From positions 1 to 64,000 of the forward strand of contig JASANC010001867.1 of NCBI GenBank assembly GCA_030248135.1: DNA of 64,000 bases, in the 5' to 3' direction. Below, in pieces: positions 26,332 through 39,312 of the stretch. Source of the stretch: Theristus sp. LFF4_11 (taxonomy: Eukaryota > Nematoda > Chromadorea > Monhysterida > Xyalidae). Position numbers and translations under genes: made by a program. The number at the start of each line of letters is the position of its first letter. Within the stretch, counting starts at the first letter, position 1. The notes under the pieces were generated by a model that did not search any database, had not been told where the DNA came from, and worked only from the letters and a program-made list of their open reading frames with translations.

Positions 26332-29229
26332 CTCATAAAGCGATGAAACAGTTTCGGGGACAAAATCAGAAGTTATTTATGAGTGTTTTCATTGGGTGTC
26401 GCTGTTGGAAATGAGATTCACGGGAATCTGAAATCACTTTAAACAATACAAAATAAAAATATTTACACTGTAATGCGGCCCGGCCTACATAGAAATACAT
26501 TATTACATGAAGCAAAAGTTGTGTAGCCTTTTTTAAAAAAAAACTTTGAAGGGAAAATATGACCATGAAGATGTGATTAGCAGATTGGTTTTTAATAATG
26601 ACATGATAAAAATTTCCGACAGAAGAGTTCAAAACCCTTTCAGAATCACATTTTGATGTAAGGAGTGATGTAATTTGTATGCTCATGGATACAGCATAAA
26701 TTAAATTTAGAGGTTCAATAATAAGTGAAAGATAGCACAAAAAAAACTTTTTTACATTACACCTCTAAATCCCGTTGAAGGTCATGTTCCCACATTGCGA
26801 GTACACAATAGCGAACGTGCAATGAATAGTTCGTAAGTTTCTCAAACCAAAAAAAGCTGCCGTAAGATGAACTCCACGCCTTTTTCTGCTTTCAAACTTT
26901 GTGCTACACGATAACATTTGTGCAGGAAATATAGATACATGTACTAATATTACATACTTAGACGCATCATAGGTATACACAAGGCAGGAAAACGGACTAT
27001 TGCGGGTGTATACGTGGATATTCAAAGTTCACCGAATTCCGCGATTTCGTTGGAAGCTAATGATATACAGAAAAAATGTAGTCAAAAAGTTCAAGAGTCG
27101 TTTAATAGAATCGGATGCTGCCATGAAAACACATACTTTTCACTCACCTATTCTGCAGCTGCTAAGAAACATATTGTTATTACATAAAAACGTTAATAAC
27201 GCGCAAGTTAATGTGTTTTATGCCTTTTTTGTTGTTCTCAATGCCATGCATGCTTAGGTATATGAAATGATACTTCTATTGGTCTTGAACGCCATACTGC
27301 ATACATTGCCTTTAAGTTTATGATACATAAAAATATGCACGAAAATGTAAATATAAGACCTTCAGCAAAAAAAGCGAAACCCCAAAAACCAAAAGGACAA
27401 TCTACGTATATACACCAGATTTCAACTATTTGCGACCACATGCGGCATCATGAGAGAGTGAAGAACAAGAGAGTTGTCAAAATAAATTGTTCTTGCGGAA
27501 AATTACAACAGTACAAAGATACACATATGGAAATCATACTATTGTACGTACAACAACGAAAACAGATGCACAATCAATTTTTATAAAATTTTGCTATAAT
27601 TTAAAAAAACTATCGAACAAAACAAATGTCCTGCTGCGAAAAGTGGTAACCGTTTCCCTCTCTTGTACACATGGGTCATCTCGTGGCCGCAAGGTCAGTG
27701 GGTGGCACACGATTCAAACTCGCTACATTTTTTGCAAAAAGACCAGTACAGACAGAGTGAATCACAACTTGGAGATGTGCAAGAAAAAATAATTCGAAAT
27801 ATATACACGTGCACATGTATACTGGTAGAGCAGCTAATTTTCCGCCTCTAAGCCGTAAATTGAAATTGTGTCTTAAAATTAAACATTGCTTCCACAGAGG
27901 AATTCGACAGTCAATTTGTCAGTTCTAATTCATGCATTGGACACTGCACACAACTACATGTAATAAACATGTGCAACATGTCAGTAAAACATAGAAATGT
28001 ATATTTATTGTGTACAATCGAATTATGATAAAAACCTGTCTACAAGCGTCTTAGCGGACATATTTCAACTTTTCAACAACCTCAAATATTTATCACATTT
28101 CTATGAACATTTTAACGTCGCAAAAACCGGCAGAAACACGCTGTAATACGTTTGGCCTTCGAAGTTTTTTTCAATGAAAAAAGCAAAAAAGTTTTCAAAT
28201 GCATAAATGTTTATCATGTGAAAATAGCATTCTGAAAAACATGTGTCTTCTCAATCAAAAACGATTATTTCAACGTGATAAGACAAGTGGACATCAAGAA
28301 AATAACGAAGTTTACCCCCAGGGTTGTAAAGCATAATAAAACAAAGTTTTACATGCATCCTAAAACAGTTGTAAGCGGCAATTTACAGACTTAGAAGTTG
28401 TCAAAAACAGTAAATGTTAAATTATCTATAAAAAGCTGCGTTTGATCATGTGAAAAGATATGACACACAAACCATGATTACTTGTACATGTAAAAATGCA
28501 CATGTACTGTATACCTGTGAGATGACTAAGAATTAGCACTAATTAATTTATTCAAATGCAATATAATATTCAATCAAAAACCGCAAAAAAACTTTTTCAT
28601 TTGCAATAACTGTGAACATACAACGTGATTGTTGTGATGGTGTGTATTTATTTACTCCCAACGGACTCCTGTTTTTCACAACGCATTTCGACAATTGCAA
28701 TTATGGAAATAAACATGTCAACTTCCAACTTCTCGGTCGTTCGTTCTGACGAGTTTTCAGTTTGCTTTTTTGACAAACTCATTAATTACGCTCGTCATAA
28801 TTTTTGGTGAAGGTGAAAAAAACCGCTTCTGTTACTGCTGAGCATATTTTTTTTAGAAAAACCATTGCTGTAATCATATGACGAAGACGAAAATGTAGCA
28901 ATGCCTACATTCGTTGGTTATTGTCAGCAACTATGTATTTTACGCTGAAGCACTTGGCTTTTGTACAGTTAGTTCTCGGAAAAATAGAAGCACTTTATAA
29001 CACAGAAACAGTAGAATGCTTCAAGAAATAAAAAAATTAAATAATTGCATTATTCAACGCTTAATAGACATTATTTATTGCCTAAAAAGTCTCAGCCTTT
29101 TAATGAACAGTGATCATTATTTTTCTTGAAAATCGTTTTTCGGCACATAACTTTAACGGTTTGACGGCAAAAAACTGAAACAATTGTCTGATTCAAACTT
29201 CATTACACTGACGAAATTTTAAAACTTTA

Positions 29230-29352
29230 TTGTCCCATCTAGTTGGGCGCCGATCGAGTTTGTTTCCTTTCATGAAATGCCTACAGATCAATACACCCCT
29301 CGGCGGGGTTTCCTACTCCGGAAGACACGAACAAGAAAGTCCAATGCACCTA
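29230..29352 (-). mobile_element. tRNA-derived SINE, copy 5 (inverted, degenerate)
   Basis: On the minus strand it reads GCATTGGACTTTCTTGTTCG, then AACCCCGCCGAGGGGTGTA, GGCATTTCATGAAAG and CTCGATCGGCGCCCAACTAG, parallel to copies 2 and 4. The B box is mutated, so it is an older copy. Confidence 0.65.
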
Positions 29353-30746
29353 TTATTCACGCCCCGAGGGTGACGGTTTAAAAAGCAAAAAAAGGTTTTT
29401 GAAACACACGACATGAGTCAGACTCAGAAGGGAACGGCAACGAACATCACAAATGAAAAATGAAGAGGATCGCAGCGAAACAGCCAACTTGAATGAAGAG
29501 AATATTGATGTGTTATAATTCGATCGAAAGAAGAAAACGAGGAAAAGTGAAATCCTTTTGTACAAAAAATACCTTTTGTCCGGGATGAAACAAGTTCTGT
29601 GGCTGTCCACAACAGCAACAAACAACAACAAATGAAGACGTTTGAAAAAACTCACGGTCATCCTAAATATGCGCATGGATGGAAGTTCTTTTGGAAGATT
29701 CTGAATTTCAGCGCGCACAGACACACATGCAGCAACTTCTTCGTTTTCATTTCACACAGACTTTCATGCATTTTTGGATTATTACTTTGTTCCTTCTGAC
29801 GTAAAGTGGTCGGTCGGTGCCGTAAAGACGGGATTATATATCATCAACAAAAACCTGCTTTGTTGACTTCCACGTGCATTTAGGTATGTTTTACAGCATA
29901 CACACATTTCAAAAGATTTACAGACATGAGGTATAAAAAAACTATATAAATAAACAACGATTTGCGAATCACTATTGACAACATTACTCCGCCATGCTTT
30001 AGCAAATGGTCAAACGTAAAACATTGCGGAACTTTAGCCTTTTTCGTTAATTGGCCGAAAATTCTGTACGCACCTTAACTTGTTCAATCACAAGCCATCA
30101 AATTTTGCCAAAACACGGTGTTTCCAAAATTTCCGCATGAAGTGCGCAAAAGCAAGTGAACAAACAAGAGACATTCTTCTTGCCATCTTAACGTGGTCTG
30201 CATACTGAGAGGTGAGTAATAAAATCTCAATAAACATTTATTTGTTAACGGGTGGCAATTTTTATTGAAAAACTGTCATTCATGACAAGTTTTCTGCTAA
30301 TTTTTCCGCACGCGCATGCACATTGTCAACTTTTGTATTCCGGTACTGTGTCACGTGTTTTCATGCACGCATGCGAACTGATTTTCCCCGTTTTTAACGA
30401 GCGTTTTAACGACCGTTTAACGCTACATTTATGTTGCAAAAAGTCGCCCGACGCAAAAGAGCACACACACCATAATTTCTCACTCAATAACGACTTCACA
30501 GTTGTCTTGTTTGATTAACAAGCAACTTTCTTGAAGGTTTGTCGTTCCAACAACAAACTTTGTTGAAGAATGTGCACAACGACTGGCGCTAACGATCGAA
30601 AAATGCTGAAAAAAAAGAAAATGAACAAGAAGTTACAATGAAATTGTGCAACTGACGCGGAATGCTGGTGAAAGACAAAGACATCGTCACATCGGGACAA
30701 GCAGACGAAAACCAACGAACCATCCGATACTGTAACCGAGTCACAC

Positions 30747-30903
30747 AGTAACCTCTAAATAACGGGCCATCAAGTGATTGGTTGGTGACCACGTGAAATA
30801 GCTTCTGTGCAGAACAAACTCCGCCCACACAACAATGCCTACACAGAAAGCACGCATAACGTGGTCATCAACCAATCAGCTGATTGCCTATAATTCAGAG
30901 TTT
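30747..30903. mobile_element. MITE with ACCAACCAATCAGCT arms, copy 1
   Basis: The left arm ACCTCTAAATAACGGGCCAT is followed by GATTGGTTGGTGACCACGTG. The right arm CACGCATAACGTGGTCATC is followed by ACCAATCAGCTGATTGCC and TATAATTCAGAGTT, its complement. The interior is about 60 bp. Related copies lie at 51065-51215, 56400-56500 and 61983-62077. Confidence 0.6.
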
Positions 30904-31704
30904 GAAGGCCGACGTTGCTGAAGCCTCATTCATGGAACTTGGAAGCGCTGGCGTCACGTTCGCTACGCATTCATGGAGCAAAACAGCAGCTTCACGTGCA
31001 AAAGTGACGCCTGTGCTGAGTGCATGAATGGGCTTTCACACGCAAAACATTGACAAAACTCCTGATTTGAGTTCATTTTCTCGAAAAACTTCTTCCACTC
31101 GTTTGCTGTTTTTTATATCCTGGTTCGCGTGGTTCACTGGCATGGTTCGCCCAAGCGAACCCAGTGAAACATAATGAGGATAGGACCGAACCATGAATTT
31201 TTCAGTTTTATTTTTTCAATCTTCATCAAATCTTCATGCACCAAGTTATCAAATGTTCAGCAATACAAAAACACAAACAAATTTGTTTGAGCAAGCAAGC
31301 CTAAATGCAAAACAATAAAAACAACAACTTGTAAGTGAGTCACAAACAAAGTGATGACAATATCAAGGAATGGAAGAAAGAACTGATGAAAACGCAAGAA
31401 AATTGAGTAATGAAAACATGAGCACACTTAAAACAGTGTTTCTCTTCAAATCTAAGTCCATTGATTTCAATCAACACACTTTAAAACGAAATGTAACTTA
31501 ACGTCTAAACAACGAAAAACAAAAGGTGAATACAATTGAGCTGACTAGCCAATGAACAAAGCTCAGCAACGGGTCACAAGCTTTCAAATCACAAGAAATA
31601 CAGCATTGTATCGTTTCTGATGTTCACATCGCGTCACAATCTTCAGACATTCTTTTCAAATTCAAAACAGACCACAAAACTCATTATCAACAATCCAATC
31701 TCAC

Positions 31705-32811
31705 TCAACCTCTTTGCCTGGCCGAAAATCGATTGTGCATGGCGAGACAGTTGAAACTCGGATTGCTGGGGTGCAGACAACGACAGCCGGGACTCGGCTG
31801 CAGCGTCCAAATGCAGCGGCACGGGAATGCGCAGCCGCCACACGTCGGAAAACAGTCTGAAATAAAAAGTTGAACGTTTTGAAATGATGAAAGCACGATG
31901 ATGAACAGACATCTTTTCTATTGGGCTGTTTCAAAATGCAAAAAAACCCAAGCCTCAGATCGCCCCAAAGCATTCTTGAACACAAATCGAGCTTTCAGAC
32001 ACATCCGTCTGTTTTGCCTGGTACTCTCCGTGTTTTTAAACCTTCCACTCAACCAGCCACAAGCAGTTCTATGAACTTCCACAAAAAGTTCCGGCTCACA
32101 GACTGATATGATTTCCACTGTAGTCATGCTTGTGAGTGTTGAACGAACTGAGAGCACCGTGCCATTCAGAAAAACGTGCCGCGTCAGAGAAAAAAAAACC
32201 GGCAACCACCACAGACAGCGTGCGTGCATCGGCGCGACAACGCTGATCACGGGCACTGACGGCGGCAGAACGATGCGCGGCAACGGAATCAGCAGGGGCG
32301 CACGCGGGGGGTGACGCCGCACAGGGGGCCGGGGCGCACGGGGCGGCCGAGCGGGGCCACGCAGCGCAACGGGGGGCACGCGGGGGAGCGGCGCCGTGCG
32401 GATCACCACCGGTGACGCCCGATGGCGAATGAACACGCGCGGTGGATTGCCGTGCAGTAGCAGTTGTGCCCTGGGGGGCAGGTTTTATCGTCAGGCAGAA
32501 TCAGGTCAATCAATGACCATGCGAACAGCTCAATAATGGATGACTGACAAGACGCAAGTTGAGGTCTCATGAAGTAAAAATGAAACTGACAAAGCATGAA
32601 TCGCAAGCGTTTTTCTTGCATTGGCAATAACAAGCGCTTGACGGCTTGATAAAGATGAACGCAACGTGAAGGGTGCTTTATTGATGATGAACGATTTTGC
32701 ATGACAATAAAACTGGCCCCTCGCTGTCCTGCTCAAAGGCGCAATTGTCGTCGTCAACAACAAAATTGATGAATAACAAAAGAACAGAAAAATTGCTGGT
32801 GTCCGGTTCAT
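31705..32811 (-). CDS. Secreted Pro/Arg-rich protein with C-terminal Cys motif (gene D)
   Basis: Three exons join in phase: 32714-32811, 32217-32470, 31705-31856, giving 167 residues. Exon 1 encodes a signal peptide (MNRTPAIFLFFCYSSILLLT). Exon 2 is a low-complexity Pro/Arg/Val segment (PPRAPRPPVRRHPPRAP). Exon 3 encodes a Cys-rich end: CFPTCGGCAFPCRC, then W, then GCRCLHPSNPSFNC. That pattern matches exon 2 of the gene at 1364-2024 (CPGCTSPCKC...GCRCVNPTNPHWFC), and in both the Cys exon begins with AC after a phase-1 intron. Eight Cys fall in the shared motif. I do not recognise the family; the cationic Pro-rich middle recalls antimicrobial or cuticle-type secreted proteins, but this is speculation. 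The exon 2 donor (T|GTCTGT) is the least certain join. Confidence 0.6.
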
Positions 32812-33343
32812 TCTGAATTCGCTTCACCGGTTGGCTGTAAAAGAAATTGGATCAAAAAATCACTGGGTTAAAATAAAATCAAAAATCAACTGCCCCGCAA
32901 AATGCACTGTGTTGCGACTGCTTCGTGGTGTGATGTTGGTACCAAGAGTGGCAAACCCCCCGCCTCTCACCACCTAACAGGAAAAAGAACAACAAAAAAG
33001 AAAGCGATACAACCTGACTTAGGTTTTTTAAAAAAACCAAATGAACGGTAAAATGAAAAAACTTTCCGACGTTATTCATACACGCTTTTATTTCAACATT
33101 TTTTCAAGAGAAACAGTTTAATTTTCGCACCAAAACATCAAAACATGGCTGCATTTGTTGTTGTCAATTGGTTTACCGGTTACATAACTGGAACATCAAC
33201 ATACATAATCAAGCAGTCACGAAAAACCGAAAACCGAACCACCCACATATACACAAAAACCGCGCAAATGATAGAGCAGAATAATCGAGTACCCACAGTT
33301 TTATCACTGAAAAATCCACCCGAAAAGTTCCACAAACGTTCGT
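32812..33343. other. Intergenic between gene D and SNIP1
   Basis: About 530 bp holding the gene D upstream region and the SNIP1 3' end. No exon or clear regulatory motif seen. Confidence 0.5.
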
Positions 33344-36300
33344 TCACTTCTTCCCGTCCGTCGCCGTCTCCGGCTCACTGTCGCTCCGCTCGACCGGCTC
33401 CGTCGGTGCAGCGTCGTCGTGCGTGAGTGAGTTTTCGTGCAGCAACACGTACTCGCGACTGCTGAAGCCGAACTTGACGCAGTCTCGCTCGTGCAGCTCG
33501 TAGTAGCGCGCCGCCTCGAGTCGCTCGTTGTTCAGATACGTGCCGTTTGCGGAGCCGAGGTCGATCAGGTACGGGCGCACGCGGCGGCCGGTCGAGCCTG
33601 ACACGTTTTAGAGAGAAGTTTTTCTTCGGAAAACGTTGAGATCTATGTTGGATGTTCAACATGGGAGAAGGCGTTGTCGCGATGGATTCGTCGGTTGTGC
33701 ACACTTTTGCTCTTTAAAATCAGTTCAAACACCAATTCGGGACAAGAACGAAAACATGACAAAACATGCTGACTCAATTGTCTACTTGGCAATTTATCGA
33801 ATAAAAAAGGTCCTACGCAGGTTTTAAACGTGATACTTCAACACAAAGTCAAGAGATTACGCAATTTTGCCCCTGCCTCGTTATTGAAAACGGAAACCGC
33901 CATCACATCACAAGCATTCCAGCATTACCGTCCGGCCGTTGGTATTTCACGGAGCGATACTGAAGCACCGCGTGCTGCTTCGAGCAACTCGGATGGTCGA
34001 CCGGAAGATCGGCGATGCGACGCTCGCGGCCTGATGGAAAGATTTGACAAAAAGTTTCAAAAAATCTACAAAAATCAAAAATCAACCGCAACAACAATGA
34101 AGTAGCGCAATATCGTCTAAATGCAAAGAAAGAAGGCATCAAGGATAAAACCGCAGGATTCCTGTTCGGGCACGTACGCATGGTCGCTATTGTAAGTGCA
34201 AATGTAGCATACAAAATATACCCGGTCACGCACAAGATAGCATCGCCTAGATTTTCGGAAATCGTATGCTGTACGTACGTAATCAAATACCAAAAATGAA
34301 AACAGGCTCTTCGCTATCTCTCTAATAACTACGGTTGGAGAGAGCAAAACACCGAACGATTAATAACGAGAAGCGGAATTCGAAACAACTCAAATCGACT
34401 ATTGCAAAAAGCAATTAATGACCGTACCAATCAAGTAGGCGCTCTGTCGATGGACGTACAGCACGGGCAGCGCCTCGTCGCCCTTGAACGGGTACAGTCG
34501 CCAGCGCACCTTCGACTTGCGCGCCTCCGGTGGCTCGTTGTATTTGATGACCACCCCGTTGAACGTGTTCGTGTCAGCCGTCAGTTTACCGCTGAGGCCA
34601 AAGTTCGGCTTCTCCACTTCGACCGGCGGCTGTTCGTCGTTTGCTGCGAATTTGTTGAATCTTGAAAATGATAACACGCGAAATTATCAGCAAGCGCAGC
34701 AATATCCCGTTCGAGTTCACAAAAAGCTGGTCGAACAATATCGCTCACGTGCATACTGACGCTGAATTGGCCCAACACCGGCACATTTCCGCAGTAACGT
34801 CATCGGAACAACAGCAACAACCAATCAGCAACTTGCAACGTGAAATTCAAATGAAAGCAAGCAAACATCCTGAACGAGCGCCAATGCCAGGGCCAGTCCC
34901 ACTTGTACTCTCTCCAACAAAGCGCGGTCTCCTCCAACAAACAGTTCACAGGCTTCCAAGACCTGCTAGTTTCCGTACAATAAACAACCAACCCTGATTA
35001 TGGGCATCGGCATCCGGTTTGCCCCACTTTGGCGAGCCCTCACCAGAAAGGCGCTTTTTATTTTGCGCTCCCTCCGCGGCGGACGTCTCACGATTCGCGG
35101 GATCTTTTCGTTTGTGCCAGTCATCTTTTCTAAAATGTGTCGCCAAAATTCCATTCAATCTTCAGTGTTGCGTGTGAGTGAATTCTAGAAAACTTTATGT
35201 CACATGGTCTAACGCGTTGTTTAGTTCAATTTTTCATTCAGCTCATTTCAGACGCCGGTCTCACTGTGTTATTCCCATTTCCATAAAAAATTACGGCTCC
35301 GTCCATGCCATAAAATCCGTACAAACACAACCCTTACTTGTATCATACACTGCGCTGCCGCTGTTCGAACGCCTAAAGGGGCGTTCATGAAGCAGCAGTG
35401 ACAACACCTCTCGCTGTGTCACTTCTTCATGAATGCCGCTTTAGAGCACAATTTCATCGAGATAACACAAAAACACTGAAAAACTCACCTGACTCGATCG
35501 TCGATGCGACGTCGCTCATTCCACTCACGTGCCTGTTGGTCTGTGTCGTTCGTTGCACGTTTGTAAACCGTCTGCTTCTCGTGTTCTTTTCGATGTTTCG
35601 GTGATGGCGGTGAATGCGATTTGGACTCAGAGCGAAGCTCACGTTTTACTCTAAATTAGAAAACAACAAAACGTCTCCGAACACAGGATTTCGACACCAT
35701 TTGACTGAGAGAGACCACGAACAACTGACTGAGCATTGATCGACTTGGTCCCAAAGTGCTCGTTAAGTACAAAAAATTGGCGGATGGAGATGTGCTTCAT
35801 TGGGTGCAGTCGGTTCAGCAAAGTGCCATCGAGACTCCACGATCAGTTTTTTGGTTGTTTTTTTTGTTGACTTTTGCCAAAACTGGACCATGGACAAACA
35901 TCGCGCAGTATTGGACACCATCGAGTCGACCTGTTGACGTGAGCACACGATGACATCCAATGTACGATTAGCTTGCTTGACCTACTTGGTCGTCGTCGCT
36001 GCTGTGGAGCTTGATTTGCGACCGTCACGATGTCGATTCGAGCTCCACGGCCGCTCTCCGTCGCCGTCGTCAAATGTTTCCGCTCTTTTTGACGGCTTTT
36101 TCGTCGTCGGGGAATCTGAAGGCCCGTCGTTGTCGTCGGATCGCTGTCGTCGTCGTTGCCGCGACTCGTCGATTTTTGTCTCACGAGCGGCATTTCGATC
36201 ATCTGAATTGCTTGACGTGTGCTGTTTTCTGTTGCTGTCAGTCTTAGTGAATCGATCGACTCGATCTCGACGCCGCTTCCCCGTCTCCATCGCAGCTTCG

Positions 36301-36850
36301 TCTCCTCGCCGCCAGTCACTATGCAGGCGCTCGTCGGCAAAATCAGTGTCAGTACGGTTTCCTGAAGAAAAAACACCAGTCACTTCACTTCACTCTTTAA
36401 ACTGACCACAGATCGTATCAGATTTGATGTTGATCGTATCGTATTTGATACCTCACGCCATTTGAAAACAAACAAATCTAATCCACAACAATTCCACGCG
36501 AAAAACAACCAACTTTTTTCAGCAGCATATGCGGCCGGTGGCGATCGAGTTCGAGTTCGATGATCCGCTGATTCCGCTCTGCTAAACGACGACGACGCTG
36601 CCGCTGCGGCAAACTCGTTTTCGCGGTGCTTTTCAAGTTTGTTATCATCTTTATCCAACTTTCTCACTCGCTCCATTTTTCTGCTCTCGGATTCGCACAA
36701 TTTTGGCGGTCGCTCTCGATGTGCAGCTCTTCTGTCGTTATTTCGAGCATTCTGTTCGTCATTTGGCGTCGGCGATTCGTTGTGATGACGGTGGTGGCGA
36801 CCGCGGTGAAGGTTCTCCTCCTGCTGTCTGTCTCCATGATGCTTGCCCAT
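33344..36850 (-). CDS. SNIP1: SNIP1 homologue, FHA-domain nuclear RNA-processing protein
   Basis: Seven exons join in phase to 535 residues: 36514-36850, 35986-36361, 35489-35650, 34986-35129, 34428-34660, 33929-34030, 33344-33597. The N-terminal half is Arg/Ser/Asp-rich and disordered. The conserved C-terminal block starts with KPNFGLSGKLTADTNTF, VVIKYNEPPEAR and RWRLYPFKGDEALPVLY, typical of SNIP1/DDL proteins. The FHA domain follows: GRERRIADLPVDHPSCSKQH and YLIDLGSANGTYLNNERL, then KFGFSSREYVLLHE. The FHA residues R, S, H and N that bind phosphothreonine are visible. Known family roles are spliceosome association and small-RNA biogenesis in the nucleus, with SMAD/TGF-beta and NF-kB links in vertebrates. 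The exon 4 donor is ambiguous (alternatives differ by a few residues). A 10-kb transposon sits 76-83 bp upstream of the ATG, between it and BLOC1S5. Confidence 0.92.
35373..35443. mobile_element. Short palindromic MITE (TTCATGAA family), copy 2
   Basis: TAAAGGGGCGTTCATGAAG at the left and CTTCATGAATGCCGCTTTA at the right form a near-perfect 18-bp inverted repeat around a 33-bp loop, in SNIP1 intron 3. Confidence 0.65.
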
Positions 36851-37278
36851 TTTGAACTTTTATTCCACGATAACTGAAGTGAACTGAACTTCTGCCACGG
36901 ACACGGAAACGCACCTCGTCCTCGTGTCGTGTACAGGGTTGTTAAACAAAAATGAAAATTAAAAAAAAAAGTGATTAAAAAAAACAAAAATGCCGATTTT
37001 TTTTTAATTCGAAAAATTTTCCTCTAATATGCTCTGAAAACCTCAATTTTGGCAAAATTTTTCGAAAGTTCAACAAAAATTTTCTTTGATTATACCTCGT
37101 AAAACCTTTAGCAGTCGATTTTGGGCCGTTTTACCGACTGATTTTAGGCTACGACAACATCTGCGATGAAGTTTTTGAGCGTTCCAAAGCTTGGCCTACC
37201 ATTTCCGATGCAGATAAGGTGACGATTCGCCTCGCAGAGCGTCCGATTGTGCTCGCTACTCCGTTTGCATAGTTGTTC

Positions 37279-38290
37279 TAGGGGGGGGGCCTGGGGGGCC
37301 GGCCCCCCCAAAAAATTTTCGAATCTATCTCTATCAGACAGGTTTTTTCGGCTCAGCTATTATCTATCTAAAAAAATTTCTCAGCCAGCTATCTATCGAA
37401 AAAATTTTGTCTTCGAAGACATAAAATGAGTCAATTTTTGACCAAAATCGACCATTTTTGCTTGTAATTCTTGAAAATTTCGCTAATTTTAGGTAAAATA
37501 TGCATTTATAACTGATTTTTAGTGCATTTTTAGCATTATTTTGCTGTTTTTATAGTATTTTAGCGTTTTAGCTATCTATCTATCAAATTTCAAAATTTTG
37601 ACCGGCCCCCCCCCCAAACAGTACCGTGGGCCCAAAAAAATTTTCGAGGGGGGGGGTATGGTACCGTGGGGGGGGTGCCGACCAAAAAGTGAGGGGGGGG
37701 GGTCCAACCTATGGTAACGTGGGACCCCCCCCAGGGGGGTCCCATGGGGGGGGGTGCATTTTTTTAAAATTTTCTGTGGGGGGGGGTCCAACCCCCCACC
37801 CCCCCCATGATATTTTTTCGCTTAAATTTTGAAGGAAAAACGCTAAATTTTGCTGCAAAATCGTTGAAATTACAATGAAGATGGTCAAGTTATCATATAT
37901 TCAGCTTATATTATGGACTTTATAGACAAAAAATCATGATTTTCGAAAAAAATTTTAGGGTGTGCAGAAAATTTTTTGGGGGGGGGGGTGTCCGCCAGAC
38001 AAAATTTCATGGGGGGGGGGTGGGGGGGTGTCGGCCAAATTTTCGAGGGGGGGGGGTACGATGGGGGGGGGGGGGTGCCCGGTTTTAGGGGGGGTGGCAC
38101 GGTGCCCCCCCCCCCCCCCCCCACCCGACGGGCTCGGGTGCTCTGGGGGGGGGGTGTACCCCCCCGCCCTCGGTACTGCCCCAAAGTGACATGGCCCCCG
38201 CGGCCCCCCCCCAAAATTTTCCAGCTGTCTATCTATCTGGAAAATTTGCTCCAGCTATCTATATCGCCCCCCCCCCAGTACCGGAATGCC
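37279..38290. repeat. G-run repeat block, copy 1
   Basis: Long G runs (7-12 bases) alternate with short unique words such as CAGTACCGTGGGCCCAAA, GTGCCGACCAAAAAGTG and GTAACGTGGGACCCCCCCC. CTATCTATC motifs lie at both sides (37340-37400, 37570, 38225-38265). The same order recurs at 42610-43072 and resumes at 46638-46770. Open frames here are compositional artefacts. Strong G-quadruplex potential on the plus strand is evident from the runs. Confidence 0.8.
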
Positions 38291-39312
38291 TCATTATTAA
38301 AATTAGCTGCAACTTCAGTTCCGGTTCTCCTCCTCCAAAACACAGGGAAGAAAAAAAGGAGGCGGAGTTTCAGCACACCCTCTCACACACGCGCCCAGCC
38401 ACCATTTAGCAACTGAATTGCAACTTGAAAATCGAAAAATAGCAACCGACGGAAACTAGAAAAAATGAAACATCCCCGTTATGCTCGAACTCGAACTATG
38501 ACCAACCTGAATAATGTAATTTCGGTTTCTTTCAGCTTTCGGTGTTGAAATGCGATCAGTCTGAAAATCGTTAACAAACATTGGAATTGGAATGTGAATT
38601 GGAATGTGAAACGATCACATGACAGTAGAATGGAACTCGGGCATCGCATGCGAGTCTTTCAATCTTATTCCGTGAAACAAAAAGCCAAAACGTCGTTCTT
38701 TTTTGCTTTTATTGAAACTGCTCGCGGCTGCAATCGTGCACTACAACAACAACCAACAGGTGTATTGGCTAAACAGTGTTCAGCTCAGTCTGCATTGAGA
38801 CGTACAGCACAATCAGTTCGTATTGCTGCAAGCGAAAAGACACCAACAATACATACACAAAATATGGCTTGAAACGGAATTTCAATTTGATTGAACATAT
38901 AATCAAGTCAACAATCGATGAAGAATCAAGGTTCCAGGAACGTCGCACAAAAATTGAAAATCAACAGGAAACCACACAGTTTCTGTGACACTCAGTTTTC
39001 ACTACTTTTGGGTAAAATGAGAAGAGGTCTTGCCATTTCCGTTGTTTAGTTAAGTTAGTATCAAAAAATCGACTTGAAACAAAACAACTGAAGTTTGAAT
39101 ACACTCGGAGATTATCACGTCCACTTGCAGGATGCTGTCAGGCAGCTCGTCGATCTCTTCAACTTTGGCGAGCACGATTGCGAATGCGATCACTGAAAAA
39201 ATAAAACAAGTTGAATCATGTTTGTGTTACCAATTTTTTGGTTCTGCGAGTCTGCAGTTTTTGAACATTCACATGAGAAATTTGTTTGTCTGACACGGCA
39301 ATAATCGCCTCA

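Larger units (their letters stand above)
26332..31704. other. Long AT-rich stretch with no recognised gene
   Basis: About 5.4 kb upstream of the multi-VWA gene start and beyond the 3' end of the next minus-strand gene. I see no exon with family resemblance. It contains an inverted SINE copy (29230-29352) and a MITE (30747-30903). The multi-VWA promoter should lie just right of 26331. Confidence 0.5.

Noticed and set aside
27655..27725. Possible Pol III promoter (CGATTCAAACTCGC B-box-like)
   Set aside because: The A box is poor and no second copy is seen in the window.
37626..38416. Gly/Pro-rich open frames on both strands of the G-run blocks
   Set aside because: They come from homopolymer G/C runs, differ in frame between the two copies and have no splice context or conserved residues.
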